Part shown: positions 16,081-24,985 of the stretch, piece by piece
Layout: every line of letters begins with the position of its first letter
How positions within the stretch are numbered: the first letter of the stretch is position 1
From: Sphingomonas kyeonggiensis
GTDB lineage: Bacteria; Pseudomonadota; Alphaproteobacteria; Sphingomonadales; Sphingomonadaceae
Direction of reading: 5' to 3'
DNA: 64,000 nucleotides
Assembly (NCBI RefSeq): GCF_014204495.1
Contig: NZ_JACHLN010000002.1
Span: forward strand, 124,001-188,000
The notes under the pieces: generated by a model
Seen by the model: only the letters and a program-made list of their open reading frames with translations
Databases searched by the model: none
Told to the model about the DNA's origin: nothing
Made by a program: the position numbers and the translations under genes

Positions 16081-18405
16081 TCAGGCGGGGCTGCGGCCGA
16101 AGGACGGCGGCCGATCAGCAAGCGCGCGGCCAAAGGCGCGGTTCGGGGTGGCGGACATGGTGAAGCGCAGCGTACCGCCGGCAGCCAGGTCGCGGTGCGA
16201 GATCCAGCTCTTGCGCCACGGGCGGCCGTTCCAGGTCACGGCGGCGACATAGGGGGTGTCGGCACGGTTGCCCGGCGCCTCGACCACCAGCTTGCGGCCC
16301 TTGCCCAGCTGCATCTCGGCGCGCGCGAACAGCGGCGAGCCGAAGACATAGACGGCTTCGACCGGATCGACTGGATAGAAGCCGAGCGCGGACAGCACGA
16401 ACCACGCGCTCATCTGACCGCAATCGTCATTGCCGATGATGCCGTCAGGATCGTTCTTGTACATCTCGACACAGAGGCGACGGACCATCGCCTGCGTTTT
16501 CCACGGCGCGCCGACATAGCTGTAGAGGTACGCGGCGTGCTGATCCGGCTCATTGCCATGGGCATATTGCCCGACCAGTCCCGAGATGTCCGGCGGCGCG
16601 TTGTCGGGCAGGGTCGAAGGCGCGGTGAACAGTGCGTCGAGCTTTGCCTCGTACGCCGCATCGCCGCCCATATGCGCGATCATGCCATAGATGTCGTGCT
16701 GGTTGAGGAAGGTCGCCTGCCAGCCATTGGCCTCGGTATAGTCGCGCCACCACGGCTTGGGCATGTGGCCGAGCTGGACGGGATCATAGTCCTTCCACCA
16801 CTGGCCATTTTCGAAGCGAGGGCGGGCGAAGCCGATCTTGCCGTCGATGACGTTGCGCCAGTTGCCCGAGCGCTTGTGCAGCCGCTCGGCATCCTCGGTC
16901 GCGCCGGCCACGCGGGCGAGGTGCGACGAGGCCCAGTCGTCATAGGCATATTCCTGCGTCCGACTGACGCTCTCGAACACCTTGTCGGCCGGCACATAGC
17001 CGAGCTTGTCGTACAGGTCTCGGCCCAGGCTGTTGTCCTTGTCCGGCGCCGTGAAATCGAAGCTGCGCTTGCGGATTGCCGGCCAGGCGGCGGCATAGTC
17101 GGCGGGGATGCCCTTGGCATGTGCCTCGGCAAGCGGGACGACGCCGTGCCAGCCGATCATCGTGCCGGTTTCCTTGCCCTGCAGCGGCCAGACCAGCGGG
17201 CCGAAGCGCGACTGCGCCGTCTGGCGGATCATGTCGTCGACCAGCTTCTTGGTCTGCTCGGGCGCAACCAGGGTGAGCAGCGGATGCAGGGAGCGATAGG
17301 TGTCCCATAGCGAATAGGTGCTGAACGCCGCGCCGCCCGCGGGCACGGTCTGCGTCTTGCCGTCCATGCCCGGATAGCGGCCATCGACGTCCGAGACGAG
17401 CGTAGGTGCAAGCTGGGCGTGGTACAGCGCGGAGGACAGGATCGTGCGCTGGTCGGCCGTGCCGCCCTCGACCTTCACGCTGTCGAGCGACTTGCTCCAC
17501 AGGGCCGCAGCCTCGCGGCGGACCCGATCGAAGTCCCAGTGCTTCGCCTCGGCGGCGAGATTGGCGCGGGCGCCATCGGCATCGACGGCGGAGATGCCGC
17601 ACCGGATGACCAGGGGCGCACTGCCGGCATCGTCAAACTGGAGCACGGCCTTGAGCCGCTTGCCCGCGACGCGGGTTGCACCCGCCGGCTGCTCAGTATC
17701 GCCGTCGCCGATGAAAGTGATGCGATCGGGCTTCCGCGACAGCTGCATCGCGAAGAAGATCCGCCGGCCCTTGGCCCAGCGGAACACGCGGCGCGTGCCG
17801 CTGAGCGTGCCGTCGGCGGCGAGCTCCAGCAGGGCCTCGTCCACCAGCGGCGGCGAGTCCGACTTGTCGAGGATCAGGTGCGACAGGTCGATCAGCACAT
17901 GGCCCTTGCCCGCGGGGAAACGATAGCGGTGCCAGCCGGTGCGCTCGGTGACGGTCAGCTCGGCCTGGACGCCGGTTTCCAGTGCGACCCGGTAATAGCC
18001 CGGCTCGGCATGCTCGCCCGAGAAGCGCTGGCGATAGCCCGCGTCGGGGTTTTCGAGCGTGCCCGGCTGGAGCTGCACCGGCCCGGCCGAAGGCACCACC
18101 AGCACGTCGAGCATGTCGCCAATGCCAGTGCCCGAGAGATGGGTGTGCGAGAAGCCGAGGATCGAGGTGTCGGTCTTGTAATAGCCCGAGCAGGTCTCCC
18201 AGCGCTCGACACCGGTGTCCGGGCTCAGCTGGACCATGCCGAAGGGCAGGGTGGCGCCGGGATAGGTGTGACCGGTGCCGCCGGTGCCGATGAACAGGTT
18301 CGGCTTGGTCCCGGCAACGGGAAGGCGGGCGTGAGCGGGAAGCGTGGCGGTGGCGGCAAGACCGAGGCCGGTGGAAGCGAGGAGTTGACGACGCGTAGGG
18401 TTCAC
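16081..18405 (-). CDS. GH92 alpha-mannosidase (probably alpha-1,2), exported
   Basis: A 774-residue protein with a twin-arginine type signal (NPTRRQLLAS, cut near residue 27). The GH92 signature FIGTGGTGHTYPGATLPFGM starts at residue 38, and GNDDCGQMSAWFVLSALGFY starts near residue 658; both are diagnostic. GH92 enzymes are calcium-dependent exo-alpha-mannosidases that act on high-mannose N-glycans. The start is a GTG at 18405 overlapping the GH125 stop as GTGA, which points to translational coupling. Confidence 0.94.
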   Translation of the reverse strand: MNPTRRQLLASTGLGLAATATLPAHARLPVAGTKPNLFIGTGGTGHTYPGATLPFGMVQLSPDTGVERWETCSGYYKTDTSILGFSHTHLSGTGIGDMLDVLVVPSAGPVQLQPGTLENPDAGYRQRFSGEHAEPGYYRVALETGVQAELTVTERTGWHRYRFPAGKGHVLIDLSHLILDKSDSPPLVDEALLELAADGTLSGTRRVFRWAKGRRIFFAMQLSRKPDRITFIGDGDTEQPAGATRVAGKRLKAVLQFDDAGSAPLVIRCGISAVDADGARANLAAEAKHWDFDRVRREAAALWSKSLDSVKVEGGTADQRTILSSALYHAQLAPTLVSDVDGRYPGMDGKTQTVPAGGAAFSTYSLWDTYRSLHPLLTLVAPEQTKKLVDDMIRQTAQSRFGPLVWPLQGKETGTMIGWHGVVPLAEAHAKGIPADYAAAWPAIRKRSFDFTAPDKDNSLGRDLYDKLGYVPADKVFESVSRTQEYAYDDWASSHLARVAGATEDAERLHKRSGNWRNVIDGKIGFARPRFENGQWWKDYDPVQLGHMPKPWWRDYTEANGWQATFLNQHDIYGMIAHMGGDAAYEAKLDALFTAPSTLPDNAPPDISGLVGQYAHGNEPDQHAAYLYSYVGAPWKTQAMVRRLCVEMYKNDPDGIIGNDDCGQMSAWFVLSALGFYPVDPVEAVYVFGSPLFARAEMQLGKGRKLVVEAPGNRADTPYVAAVTWNGRPWRKSWISHRDLAAGGTLRFTMSATPNRAFGRALADRPPSFGRSPA

Positions 18406-19829
18406 AGCGTTTCTGCCAGCAAATTAGGACGGGTATCGGCGAGGTGGACGATGAGTTCGCCGAACAGGCCATTGGCCCAGGCGAACCACTCGCGGGTGAA
18501 CTTGGCGGGATCGTCCTGGTCAACCGCCTCATGGATGAAGCCGGTGCCGCCATCGCTGTCGCGGATCATGCGCAGGCACTGGCGGATCGTCGCGTCGTCC
18601 GACGAGGTGAGCGCGCGCATCACCAGCGACATCGGCCAGACCTGGCCGAGCCCGACATGCGGCCCGCCAATGCCTTCGACGACCTTGCCGCGCGACCAAT
18701 AGGGGTTGTTTTCGCTCCACGCCGCTGCTGCAGTGCGCTGGAAGAGAGGATCGTCCGCCTTCAGGCAGCCGAGATAGGCGAGCGCCGAGAGCGACGGCAC
18801 ATTGGCGTCGTCCATGAAGATCGTGTTGCCGAAGCCATCGACTTCAAACGGGATCACTTCGCTGCCATCGGGCAGGCGCATCCGGGCATATTTGCGCAGC
18901 GCCGCATCGACTTCATCGGCCAGCGCGACGGCATCATTGGCCAGCGCCGCATCGCTGCGCGCGGCATTGGCGACCACGGCGAGTTCGCGCAGCGCCGTCA
19001 CCGCGAAATAGTTGGACGGGATCAGGAAGGGATAGACACAGGCATCGTCCGAGGGGCGGAAGCCTGAGTGGATCAGTCCGACCGGCTTGGTCGGCGCGCC
19101 ATAGCCATCGAGCATCAGGCTCTCGGTCGGGATCGGGCTTTTGCGCTGGAAGCGGTACGGGCCCTTGCCATGCTTGCGCTGCTGCTCGCGGAAGGTCGCG
19201 ATGCTCAGGCGTGCGGCTTCGGCCCAGCGGGCGTCGAACGGGGTCTTGTCGCCGGTCGCCTGCCAATAACCGTGCGCGAGGCGCATCGCATAGCAGAGCG
19301 AGTCGATCTCCCACTTCCGCTCGGCCACGCCGGGCTTGAGCGGGAAGCGATCGTCGAGCGACCAGCTCAGATTGGTCGTCGCGGTCGGATCTTCCATATA
19401 CGCATTGGCGTACGGATCGATCAGGATCGAGCGCGACTGGCGGGCGATCAGGCCATGATAGAGGCGGCGCAGATCGGCATCCTGCTTCGCGAGATGCAGA
19501 TACGGCTTCACCTGCGCCGAGCTGTCGCGCAGCCACAACGCATTGATGTCGCCGGTGCGCACGAATGCATCGGGCGCGCCGTCGATCGTGCGCATCGCCA
19601 CGGTGGTGTCGAGCGTGTTCGGATAGCAATTGCCGAACATCCAGCGCAGCTTCGGATCGCCGATCTTCTTCGAGACACGGACGATCTCGCGCTCGACCGA
19701 CTTGCTGACGAACTTGCGGTCCGCAGGGGCGGGGCGATGGCTGGTGAAGCCGGTCGCCTTCTGGGCGAAGACAGGCGTGGCAGTGAGCGCGAGCCCCGCG
19801 CCGATCACGGTGCGGCGGTCCATCTTCAC
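18402..19829 (-). CDS. GH125 exo-alpha-1,6-mannosidase, exported
   Basis: A 475-residue protein of the family once called DUF1237. Diagnostic motifs are GDINALWLRDSSAQVKPYL near residue 95 and GFIHEAVDQDDPAKFTREWF near the C-terminus. The N-terminus (MDRRTVIGAGLALTATPVFA) is a Tat-like signal. GH125 enzymes remove alpha-1,6-linked mannose of the N-glycan core. I chose the GTG at 19829: it overlaps the GH3 stop as GTGA and has AGGAG eight bases upstream. The ATG at 19823 is the alternative. Together with GH92 and the beta-mannosidase it can strip the trimannosyl core. Confidence 0.93.
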   Translation of the reverse strand: MKMDRRTVIGAGLALTATPVFAQKATGFTSHRPAPADRKFVSKSVEREIVRVSKKIGDPKLRWMFGNCYPNTLDTTVAMRTIDGAPDAFVRTGDINALWLRDSSAQVKPYLHLAKQDADLRRLYHGLIARQSRSILIDPYANAYMEDPTATTNLSWSLDDRFPLKPGVAERKWEIDSLCYAMRLAHGYWQATGDKTPFDARWAEAARLSIATFREQQRKHGKGPYRFQRKSPIPTESLMLDGYGAPTKPVGLIHSGFRPSDDACVYPFLIPSNYFAVTALRELAVVANAARSDAALANDAVALADEVDAALRKYARMRLPDGSEVIPFEVDGFGNTIFMDDANVPSLSALAYLGCLKADDPLFQRTAAAAWSENNPYWSRGKVVEGIGGPHVGLGQVWPMSLVMRALTSSDDATIRQCLRMIRDSDGGTGFIHEAVDQDDPAKFTREWFAWANGLFGELIVHLADTRPNLLAETL

Positions 19830-22399
19830 TTGGGCAGCTCCTGTGCTTCGCCGGTCAGGGTGAAGTCGGTCCATAGCCCCGGCGCAGTGCCGGGCTGGCC
19901 ACCGCCGACCCACAGGCGATAGGCGCCCGGAACCACCTGGCGGGTGCCGTCGCGCGACACCGAACTGATGCTGCGCGGATCAAGGCGGAAGCGCAGCGTG
20001 CCCGCCTTGCCCGGCTTGAGCGACACGCGCTGGAAGCCGACCAGCTCGCGCTGGAGCACCGGGGTGGTCATGCCGTTGCCGCGCGACTTGCTCGCCGGCG
20101 GCACCAGATAGGCCTGGACCACTTCCTCGCCCGGCCGCGCACCGCTGTTGCGCACCTGCACGGTGACTTCGACCGGGGCGCTGGTGCTGCCGGACTTGGC
20201 GGCGAGCTGGTCATAGGCGAAGCTGGTGTAGCTCAGCCCGTGGCCGAAGCCCCAGAGCGGCGTGCCGGTGAAGAAGCGATAGGTGCGCTCCTTCATGCCA
20301 TAGTCGATGAACGCCGGCAGATCGGACGCCGACTTGTAGAAAGTTACCGGCAGGCGCCCCGACGGGTTGTTGAGCCCGGCCAGCGTCTCGGCGATCGCCG
20401 TGCCGCCGCTCTCGCCCGGATACCAGGCAGCGAGGATCGCGTCGGCCAGCGACGGATCGATCGAGACCGCGCTGCCGCTGGTCAGCACCACCACCACCGG
20501 CTTGCCGGTGTCGCGCAGCGCCTGAAGCAAGCGTTGTTGCGCGAAGGGCAGGGTGATCTCGGTACGGTCACCGCCGACGAAACCGGGCACGGTCACCTGC
20601 AGCGCTTCGCCTTCGAGGTCGGGCGACAGGCCGAGCACCGCGACGACCACGTCGGAGTCCTTCGCGGCGTTCACTGCCTGGGCGAGCAGCGGCTCGGCGG
20701 GCGGGAGCCACATCAGGCGCAGGCCCTCGTCCTCGCCGGCATGGTCGATCTCCATGCGGAAGGCGTGGCGCTTGCCGTCGCTGGTGAAGGGCAGTTCCAC
20801 CCGGCCCTTGCCGAGCAGCCCCTCATGCAGCGGCTTGCCGTCGACCCACAGCCGCACGCTGTCATGCGTCTTGCAGTCCTTCCAGCAGGCGGGGATGTCG
20901 ATCGCCAGCGTGTAGCGGCCCGGGCCCGGCGGCACGATCTCGCCCGACCAGCGGACGGCGAAGCCCTTGGGATCGAGCTGCGGCAGCGGGGCAACGCGGG
21001 TATAGTTGAAGTCGATCCGGCGATCCTGGCGTGTGGCGACGGGCGTGCCGGTCACGGTCGGGCTGGCGAAATACTCGGCCTTGAGGCCGGGCTTGCCATC
21101 GGCGGCGAACGCGGTCTCCGGCATCACCACCGGCGCTCCGTCGGCGAGCACCGAGCCCTGGGCATAAACGACATTGGCCGCACCGAACTGACGGCGGATG
21201 CCGTCGAGCGGCGTGACCGGGTTCTGCGCGGTGCCGTGGTAATTGCCCTCGAGCACGCCGAGATCATCGGCATCCGCGCCGATCACCGCGATGCGGCTGC
21301 CGGGCTTGAGCGGCAGGCGATCAGCATCGTTCTTGAGCAGCACGATCGCCTTGCGCGCGGCATCGAGCGCCAGCGCGCGGTGGGCGGGCGTGCCGACTTC
21401 GCTGGGCTTGATCCGGTTCCACGGGCTGGTCGCGCCGAAGATCGTGCCGAGTGCTTGGCGGGCCGACAGCGAGCGCGTCAGCGCCGTGTCGATCTCGGCC
21501 TCGGTCACCAGCCCGCGCTTCACCGCCTGGGGCAGCGCGGCATAGGTGGTGCCGCAGTTGAAATCGTTGCCGCCCTTGATCGCCGCGGCCGAAGCCGCCG
21601 CTGCATCCAGCTTGTAGTGGTGGAACATGTGGATGTTGGCGACGGCGTCGCAGTCCGACACGGTGAAGCCGTTGAAGCCCCAGTCCTTGCGCAGCCGGGT
21701 GTTCATCAGGTCGGACAGGGCGCAGGCCGGGGTGCCGAGGATCGAGTTGTACGCGCACATTAGCGAGCGCGCCTTGCCCTCGGTCACGGCGAGGCGGAAC
21801 GCCGGGAGATAGGTCGATTCCAGATCCTGCGGGCTCGGATCGACATCGAAGCCGTCGCGCCCTGCTTCCGGTCCGCTATGCACCGCGAAATGCTTTGGGG
21901 TGGCGATCACCTTGGGATATTTGGGGTCCGGGCCCTGCAGTCCCTGGATGAAGGCGACGCCGAGATGGCCGGTGAGGTACGGGTCCTCGCCATAGGTTTC
22001 CTGGCCACGACCCCAGCGCGGATCGCGGAAGATGTTGATGTTGGGCGACCAGATCGTCAGCCCCTCATAGATGCGGCGGTTGGCGCCCAGCGGCTTGGCG
22101 TTGAACTTGGCGCGCGCCTCGGTCGAGACGACGTCGCCGACCTGGTGCATCAGATCGACGTCCCAGGTCGCGGCAAGGCCGATCGCCTGGGGGAAGACGG
22201 TGGCATAGCCATTGCGGGCGAGGCCGTGCAGGCCCTCGTTCCACCAGTCATAGGCGGGCAGGTCCGCTTCGGCATCGGCAGGCGCGGTGCTCTGGAGCTG
22301 GGCGGCCTTTTCCTCGATCGTCATCGTCGCGATGGCGCGGGCGAGCGCATCGGCATCCGGATCGGGCTCGGCAGCGGCAAGCAGCAGGAACGGAATCAT
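19826..22399 (-). CDS. GH3 glycosidase of the beta-xylosidase type with PA14 insert
   Basis: An 857-residue three-domain GH3 enzyme. The N-terminal region has YDWWNEGLHGLARNG followed by ATVFPQAIGLAATWD, a pattern typical of GH3 beta-xylosidases. The predicted nucleophile is D249 in GFTVSDCDAV. A PA14-like insert (about 425-560, with KAEYFASP and DGKPLHEG) lies within the second domain, and a fibronectin III-like domain ends the protein. A short hydrophobic start (MIPFLLLAAAEP) suggests export. In this operon the likely job is cutting beta-1,2-xylose from plant N-glycans; beta-glucosidase activity remains possible. Its ATG directly follows the TAA of the beta-mannosidase gene. Confidence 0.88.
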   Translation of the reverse strand: MIPFLLLAAAEPDPDADALARAIATMTIEEKAAQLQSTAPADAEADLPAYDWWNEGLHGLARNGYATVFPQAIGLAATWDVDLMHQVGDVVSTEARAKFNAKPLGANRRIYEGLTIWSPNINIFRDPRWGRGQETYGEDPYLTGHLGVAFIQGLQGPDPKYPKVIATPKHFAVHSGPEAGRDGFDVDPSPQDLESTYLPAFRLAVTEGKARSLMCAYNSILGTPACALSDLMNTRLRKDWGFNGFTVSDCDAVANIHMFHHYKLDAAAASAAAIKGGNDFNCGTTYAALPQAVKRGLVTEAEIDTALTRSLSARQALGTIFGATSPWNRIKPSEVGTPAHRALALDAARKAIVLLKNDADRLPLKPGSRIAVIGADADDLGVLEGNYHGTAQNPVTPLDGIRRQFGAANVVYAQGSVLADGAPVVMPETAFAADGKPGLKAEYFASPTVTGTPVATRQDRRIDFNYTRVAPLPQLDPKGFAVRWSGEIVPPGPGRYTLAIDIPACWKDCKTHDSVRLWVDGKPLHEGLLGKGRVELPFTSDGKRHAFRMEIDHAGEDEGLRLMWLPPAEPLLAQAVNAAKDSDVVVAVLGLSPDLEGEALQVTVPGFVGGDRTEITLPFAQQRLLQALRDTGKPVVVVLTSGSAVSIDPSLADAILAAWYPGESGGTAIAETLAGLNNPSGRLPVTFYKSASDLPAFIDYGMKERTYRFFTGTPLWGFGHGLSYTSFAYDQLAAKSGSTSAPVEVTVQVRNSGARPGEEVVQAYLVPPASKSRGNGMTTPVLQRELVGFQRVSLKPGKAGTLRFRLDPRSISSVSRDGTRQVVPGAYRLWVGGGQPGTAPGLWTDFTLTGEAQELPK

Positions 22400-24985
22400 T
22401 TACTTGGTCCCCAGGGTACGCAGGGTGAGGGCATTCTGCAGCGCCTCGGCAGAGGCATCGGATCGCACTTCAATCGTGACGCTTTCGCCGGGCAACAGGT
22501 CGAAGCCGTCATCGCTCGGATGCGCGGCGATGGTGCCGAAATCGAGCATGATGGCGCGGGCGAGCGCGCCGGCGGTGATCGTCACCCGCTTGCCGTCCCA
22601 GCGCGTGCTGAGGCCGGGGGCGGGATAGGCCATGTCCTTGGGCAGCGCGCGCTCAAGGATGGTGCGCGACACGGTGCGGCCGTCGATCAGCAGCTCGGCG
22701 ACAGCATAGCTCGCTTCCGGGGCGGCGCCGGCGAACAGGTCCGCATCGGCGATGCTGGCGGCTTCCTGCGCGCCGAGCGGGGTGAGCGAAACCTTGGCGC
22801 CGCGCTCGCCCAGCTTCTTGCCCGTCATGTCGAAGGCGCGGATTCGCCATTCGGCGGCGATCGGCGCGGTCGCATCGGAGACCAGCGCGACGCGCGTGGT
22901 GCCGTCCTTGTGCTCGGTCACGATCGCCTGGGGCGCGAAGAAGCGCTTGGCGGCGTACTGCAGCAGTTTCCACTGACCGTCATAGCTGATGCTCGCCCAG
23001 GAAATGGCGGGCCAGGTGTCGTTGAGCTGCCAGTAGAGCGAGCCCAAGGTCACCGGGCGGCAGGCGCGGTGATGGCGCGCGGCCATGTCGATCGCCTGCA
23101 TCTGGTTGACCTGGGTCAGGTACACCGTGTCGGCGAAATCCTTCGCCGGGCGGAGCCGCTGGTCGAGATAGAGCTGGAGCCGCGCATTGCCTTCGCCCGA
23201 CAGGAAGCGCTGGTGCGCCTTGAGCACCGGGCTTTCCAGCGTGAACGGGCCGTCGCCCGCGAAGTCGCGGATCGTCGACAGGCCCGGCATGCTCTGGAAG
23301 CCATATTCGGACATGAAGCGCGGGCAGCTGTCGAGATAGCGCTCGACCGGCTTGGAGCCGGACCACACATCCCAGAAATGGCGGTCGCCATCCTTGTCGG
23401 TGTCCGTCGGCGCCTCATAGTCGGTGGCCGGCGAGTTGTTCCAATAGGGCGTGCCGGGCGCGCGCGTGATCACGGCATCGCGCAGAACGCGATCGAACAG
23501 CACGGCCATGCCGACACCGATCCGCTCCTGCTCGTCTGCACCGACACGCTTCTTGAACGCCTTGCGGTCGGACCAGTTCTCCCAGCCGGCCAGGATCTCG
23601 TTGCCGCCCGACCAGGCGATCACCGAAGGATGCGGCTGGAGCCGCTCGACCTGCTCCTCGGCCTCGACGCGGACATTGTCGCGGAACTCGGCATCGGGCG
23701 GCGTGACCGATCCGCCGAACATGAAGTCCTGCCAGATCATCAGGCCGAGCTCGTCGGCGATCTCGTAGAAAGCGTCGTCGAGATAATAGCCGCCGCCCCA
23801 GACGCGGATCATGTTCATGTTGGACTCGCGCGCGCTCTGCAGCACCTGCTGCATCTGGGCGCGCGGCACACGGCTGGGGAAATTGTCGAACGGGATCAGG
23901 TTCGCGCCCTTGGCGAAGATCGGGATGCCGTTGACCTTGAAGCCGAAGCTGCCGTCCTTGCGGATCAGCTCGACGGTGCGCAGCCCGGTCTTGTGGCTGA
24001 CGCTGTCCGCCTTGCCGTCATGATCGGAGAGCTGGCCCGACACGTCGTACATCGTCTGCGCGCCGTAGCCGACCGGCCACCAGCGCCGCGGCGAGGCGAT
24101 AGTGAGCGGCACACTGACTTCGTTGATGCCAGGGGCCACGGTGAAGCTGCGCGACACCGTCTGCTTCTTGCCGTCCGGGCCGGTGAGGGTGGTGCGCAGG
24201 GTCAGTTTGGTGCTGGCACCGGCGACGATCCGGTAGCGGGCGACCAGACGCGCCTCGGCATCGTTCAGTGCTTCCTGGTCGACACGCAGATTGTCGATCC
24301 GGGCATTGTCCCATGTCTCGATCCGCGCGGGGCGCCAGATGCCGATATTGACCAGGCGGGGACCCCAGTCCCAGCTATACTGGTATTTGGGCTTGCGGAT
24401 GTAAGGCGAGGTCTGCTTGCCCTTGGGCTCGTCGCCGAACTCGGAATCATATTCGCCGGGCAGCGTATTGGTCTGGGCGAGCACCATCGGCTGGAGCGTG
24501 CGGATCGGCGAGGCGATCGCGATCACCAGCTCGTTGCGGCCGAGCTTGAGCACCGACTTGGCATCGATCCGCCAGCGGCGATGCGCATTGGCGGTGGTGA
24601 GCAGCTTCTGGCCGTTGAGCGATACCGTGGCGAAGGTATCGAGCCCGTCGAACACCAGGTCGACATGATCGCGCTTGAGCATTTCCGGAGTGACTTCGAT
24701 CACCTTGCGGAATTGCCAGTTGGTGAGGCCCGCCCACTGGATCGGCGCCTGGTTGATACCCTTGAACGGATCGGGCGCGCGCCCCGAGGCGATCAGGTCC
24801 TGCTGGACGCTGCCGGGCACCTTCGCGGTGAACCAGCTCGCTTCTTTGGGATGGGTCTTCGCCGCTTCGGCATCGGCCGGATCGATGCGCACTTCCCAGG
24901 CGCCGTCGAGTGACACCGTGTCGCGCGGATCGGCCCAGGCGGCGGTGCTGGCGAGGAGCAGTGGCAGGAGCAGTGCGCGCTTCAC
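22400..24985 (-). CDS. GH2 beta-mannosidase, exported
   Basis: An 861-residue GH2 enzyme with a Sec signal (MKRALLLPLLLASTAAWA). The sugar-binding domain, the Ig-like domain and the TIM barrel follow in the usual order. The family motifs RVWGGGYYLDD, the acid/base E463 in WSGGNEI and the nucleophile E560 in FMSEYGFQSMPG identify it as a beta-mannosidase rather than a beta-galactosidase. It would cut the single beta-1,4-mannose of the N-glycan core. The start is the GTG at 24985, which overlaps the GH20 stop as GTGA. A longer frame to 25444 runs inside the GH20 gene and is rejected. Confidence 0.93.
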   Translation of the reverse strand: MKRALLLPLLLASTAAWADPRDTVSLDGAWEVRIDPADAEAAKTHPKEASWFTAKVPGSVQQDLIASGRAPDPFKGINQAPIQWAGLTNWQFRKVIEVTPEMLKRDHVDLVFDGLDTFATVSLNGQKLLTTANAHRRWRIDAKSVLKLGRNELVIAIASPIRTLQPMVLAQTNTLPGEYDSEFGDEPKGKQTSPYIRKPKYQYSWDWGPRLVNIGIWRPARIETWDNARIDNLRVDQEALNDAEARLVARYRIVAGASTKLTLRTTLTGPDGKKQTVSRSFTVAPGINEVSVPLTIASPRRWWPVGYGAQTMYDVSGQLSDHDGKADSVSHKTGLRTVELIRKDGSFGFKVNGIPIFAKGANLIPFDNFPSRVPRAQMQQVLQSARESNMNMIRVWGGGYYLDDAFYEIADELGLMIWQDFMFGGSVTPPDAEFRDNVRVEAEEQVERLQPHPSVIAWSGGNEILAGWENWSDRKAFKKRVGADEQERIGVGMAVLFDRVLRDAVITRAPGTPYWNNSPATDYEAPTDTDKDGDRHFWDVWSGSKPVERYLDSCPRFMSEYGFQSMPGLSTIRDFAGDGPFTLESPVLKAHQRFLSGEGNARLQLYLDQRLRPAKDFADTVYLTQVNQMQAIDMAARHHRACRPVTLGSLYWQLNDTWPAISWASISYDGQWKLLQYAAKRFFAPQAIVTEHKDGTTRVALVSDATAPIAAEWRIRAFDMTGKKLGERGAKVSLTPLGAQEAASIADADLFAGAAPEASYAVAELLIDGRTVSRTILERALPKDMAYPAPGLSTRWDGKRVTITAGALARAIMLDFGTIAAHPSDDGFDLLPGESVTIEVRSDASAEALQNALTLRTLGTK

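Noticed and set aside
21878..24913. A 1011-codon open frame on the plus strand opposite GH3 and GH2
   Set aside because: It is antisense to two clear glycosidases and has no recognisable domain or start site.
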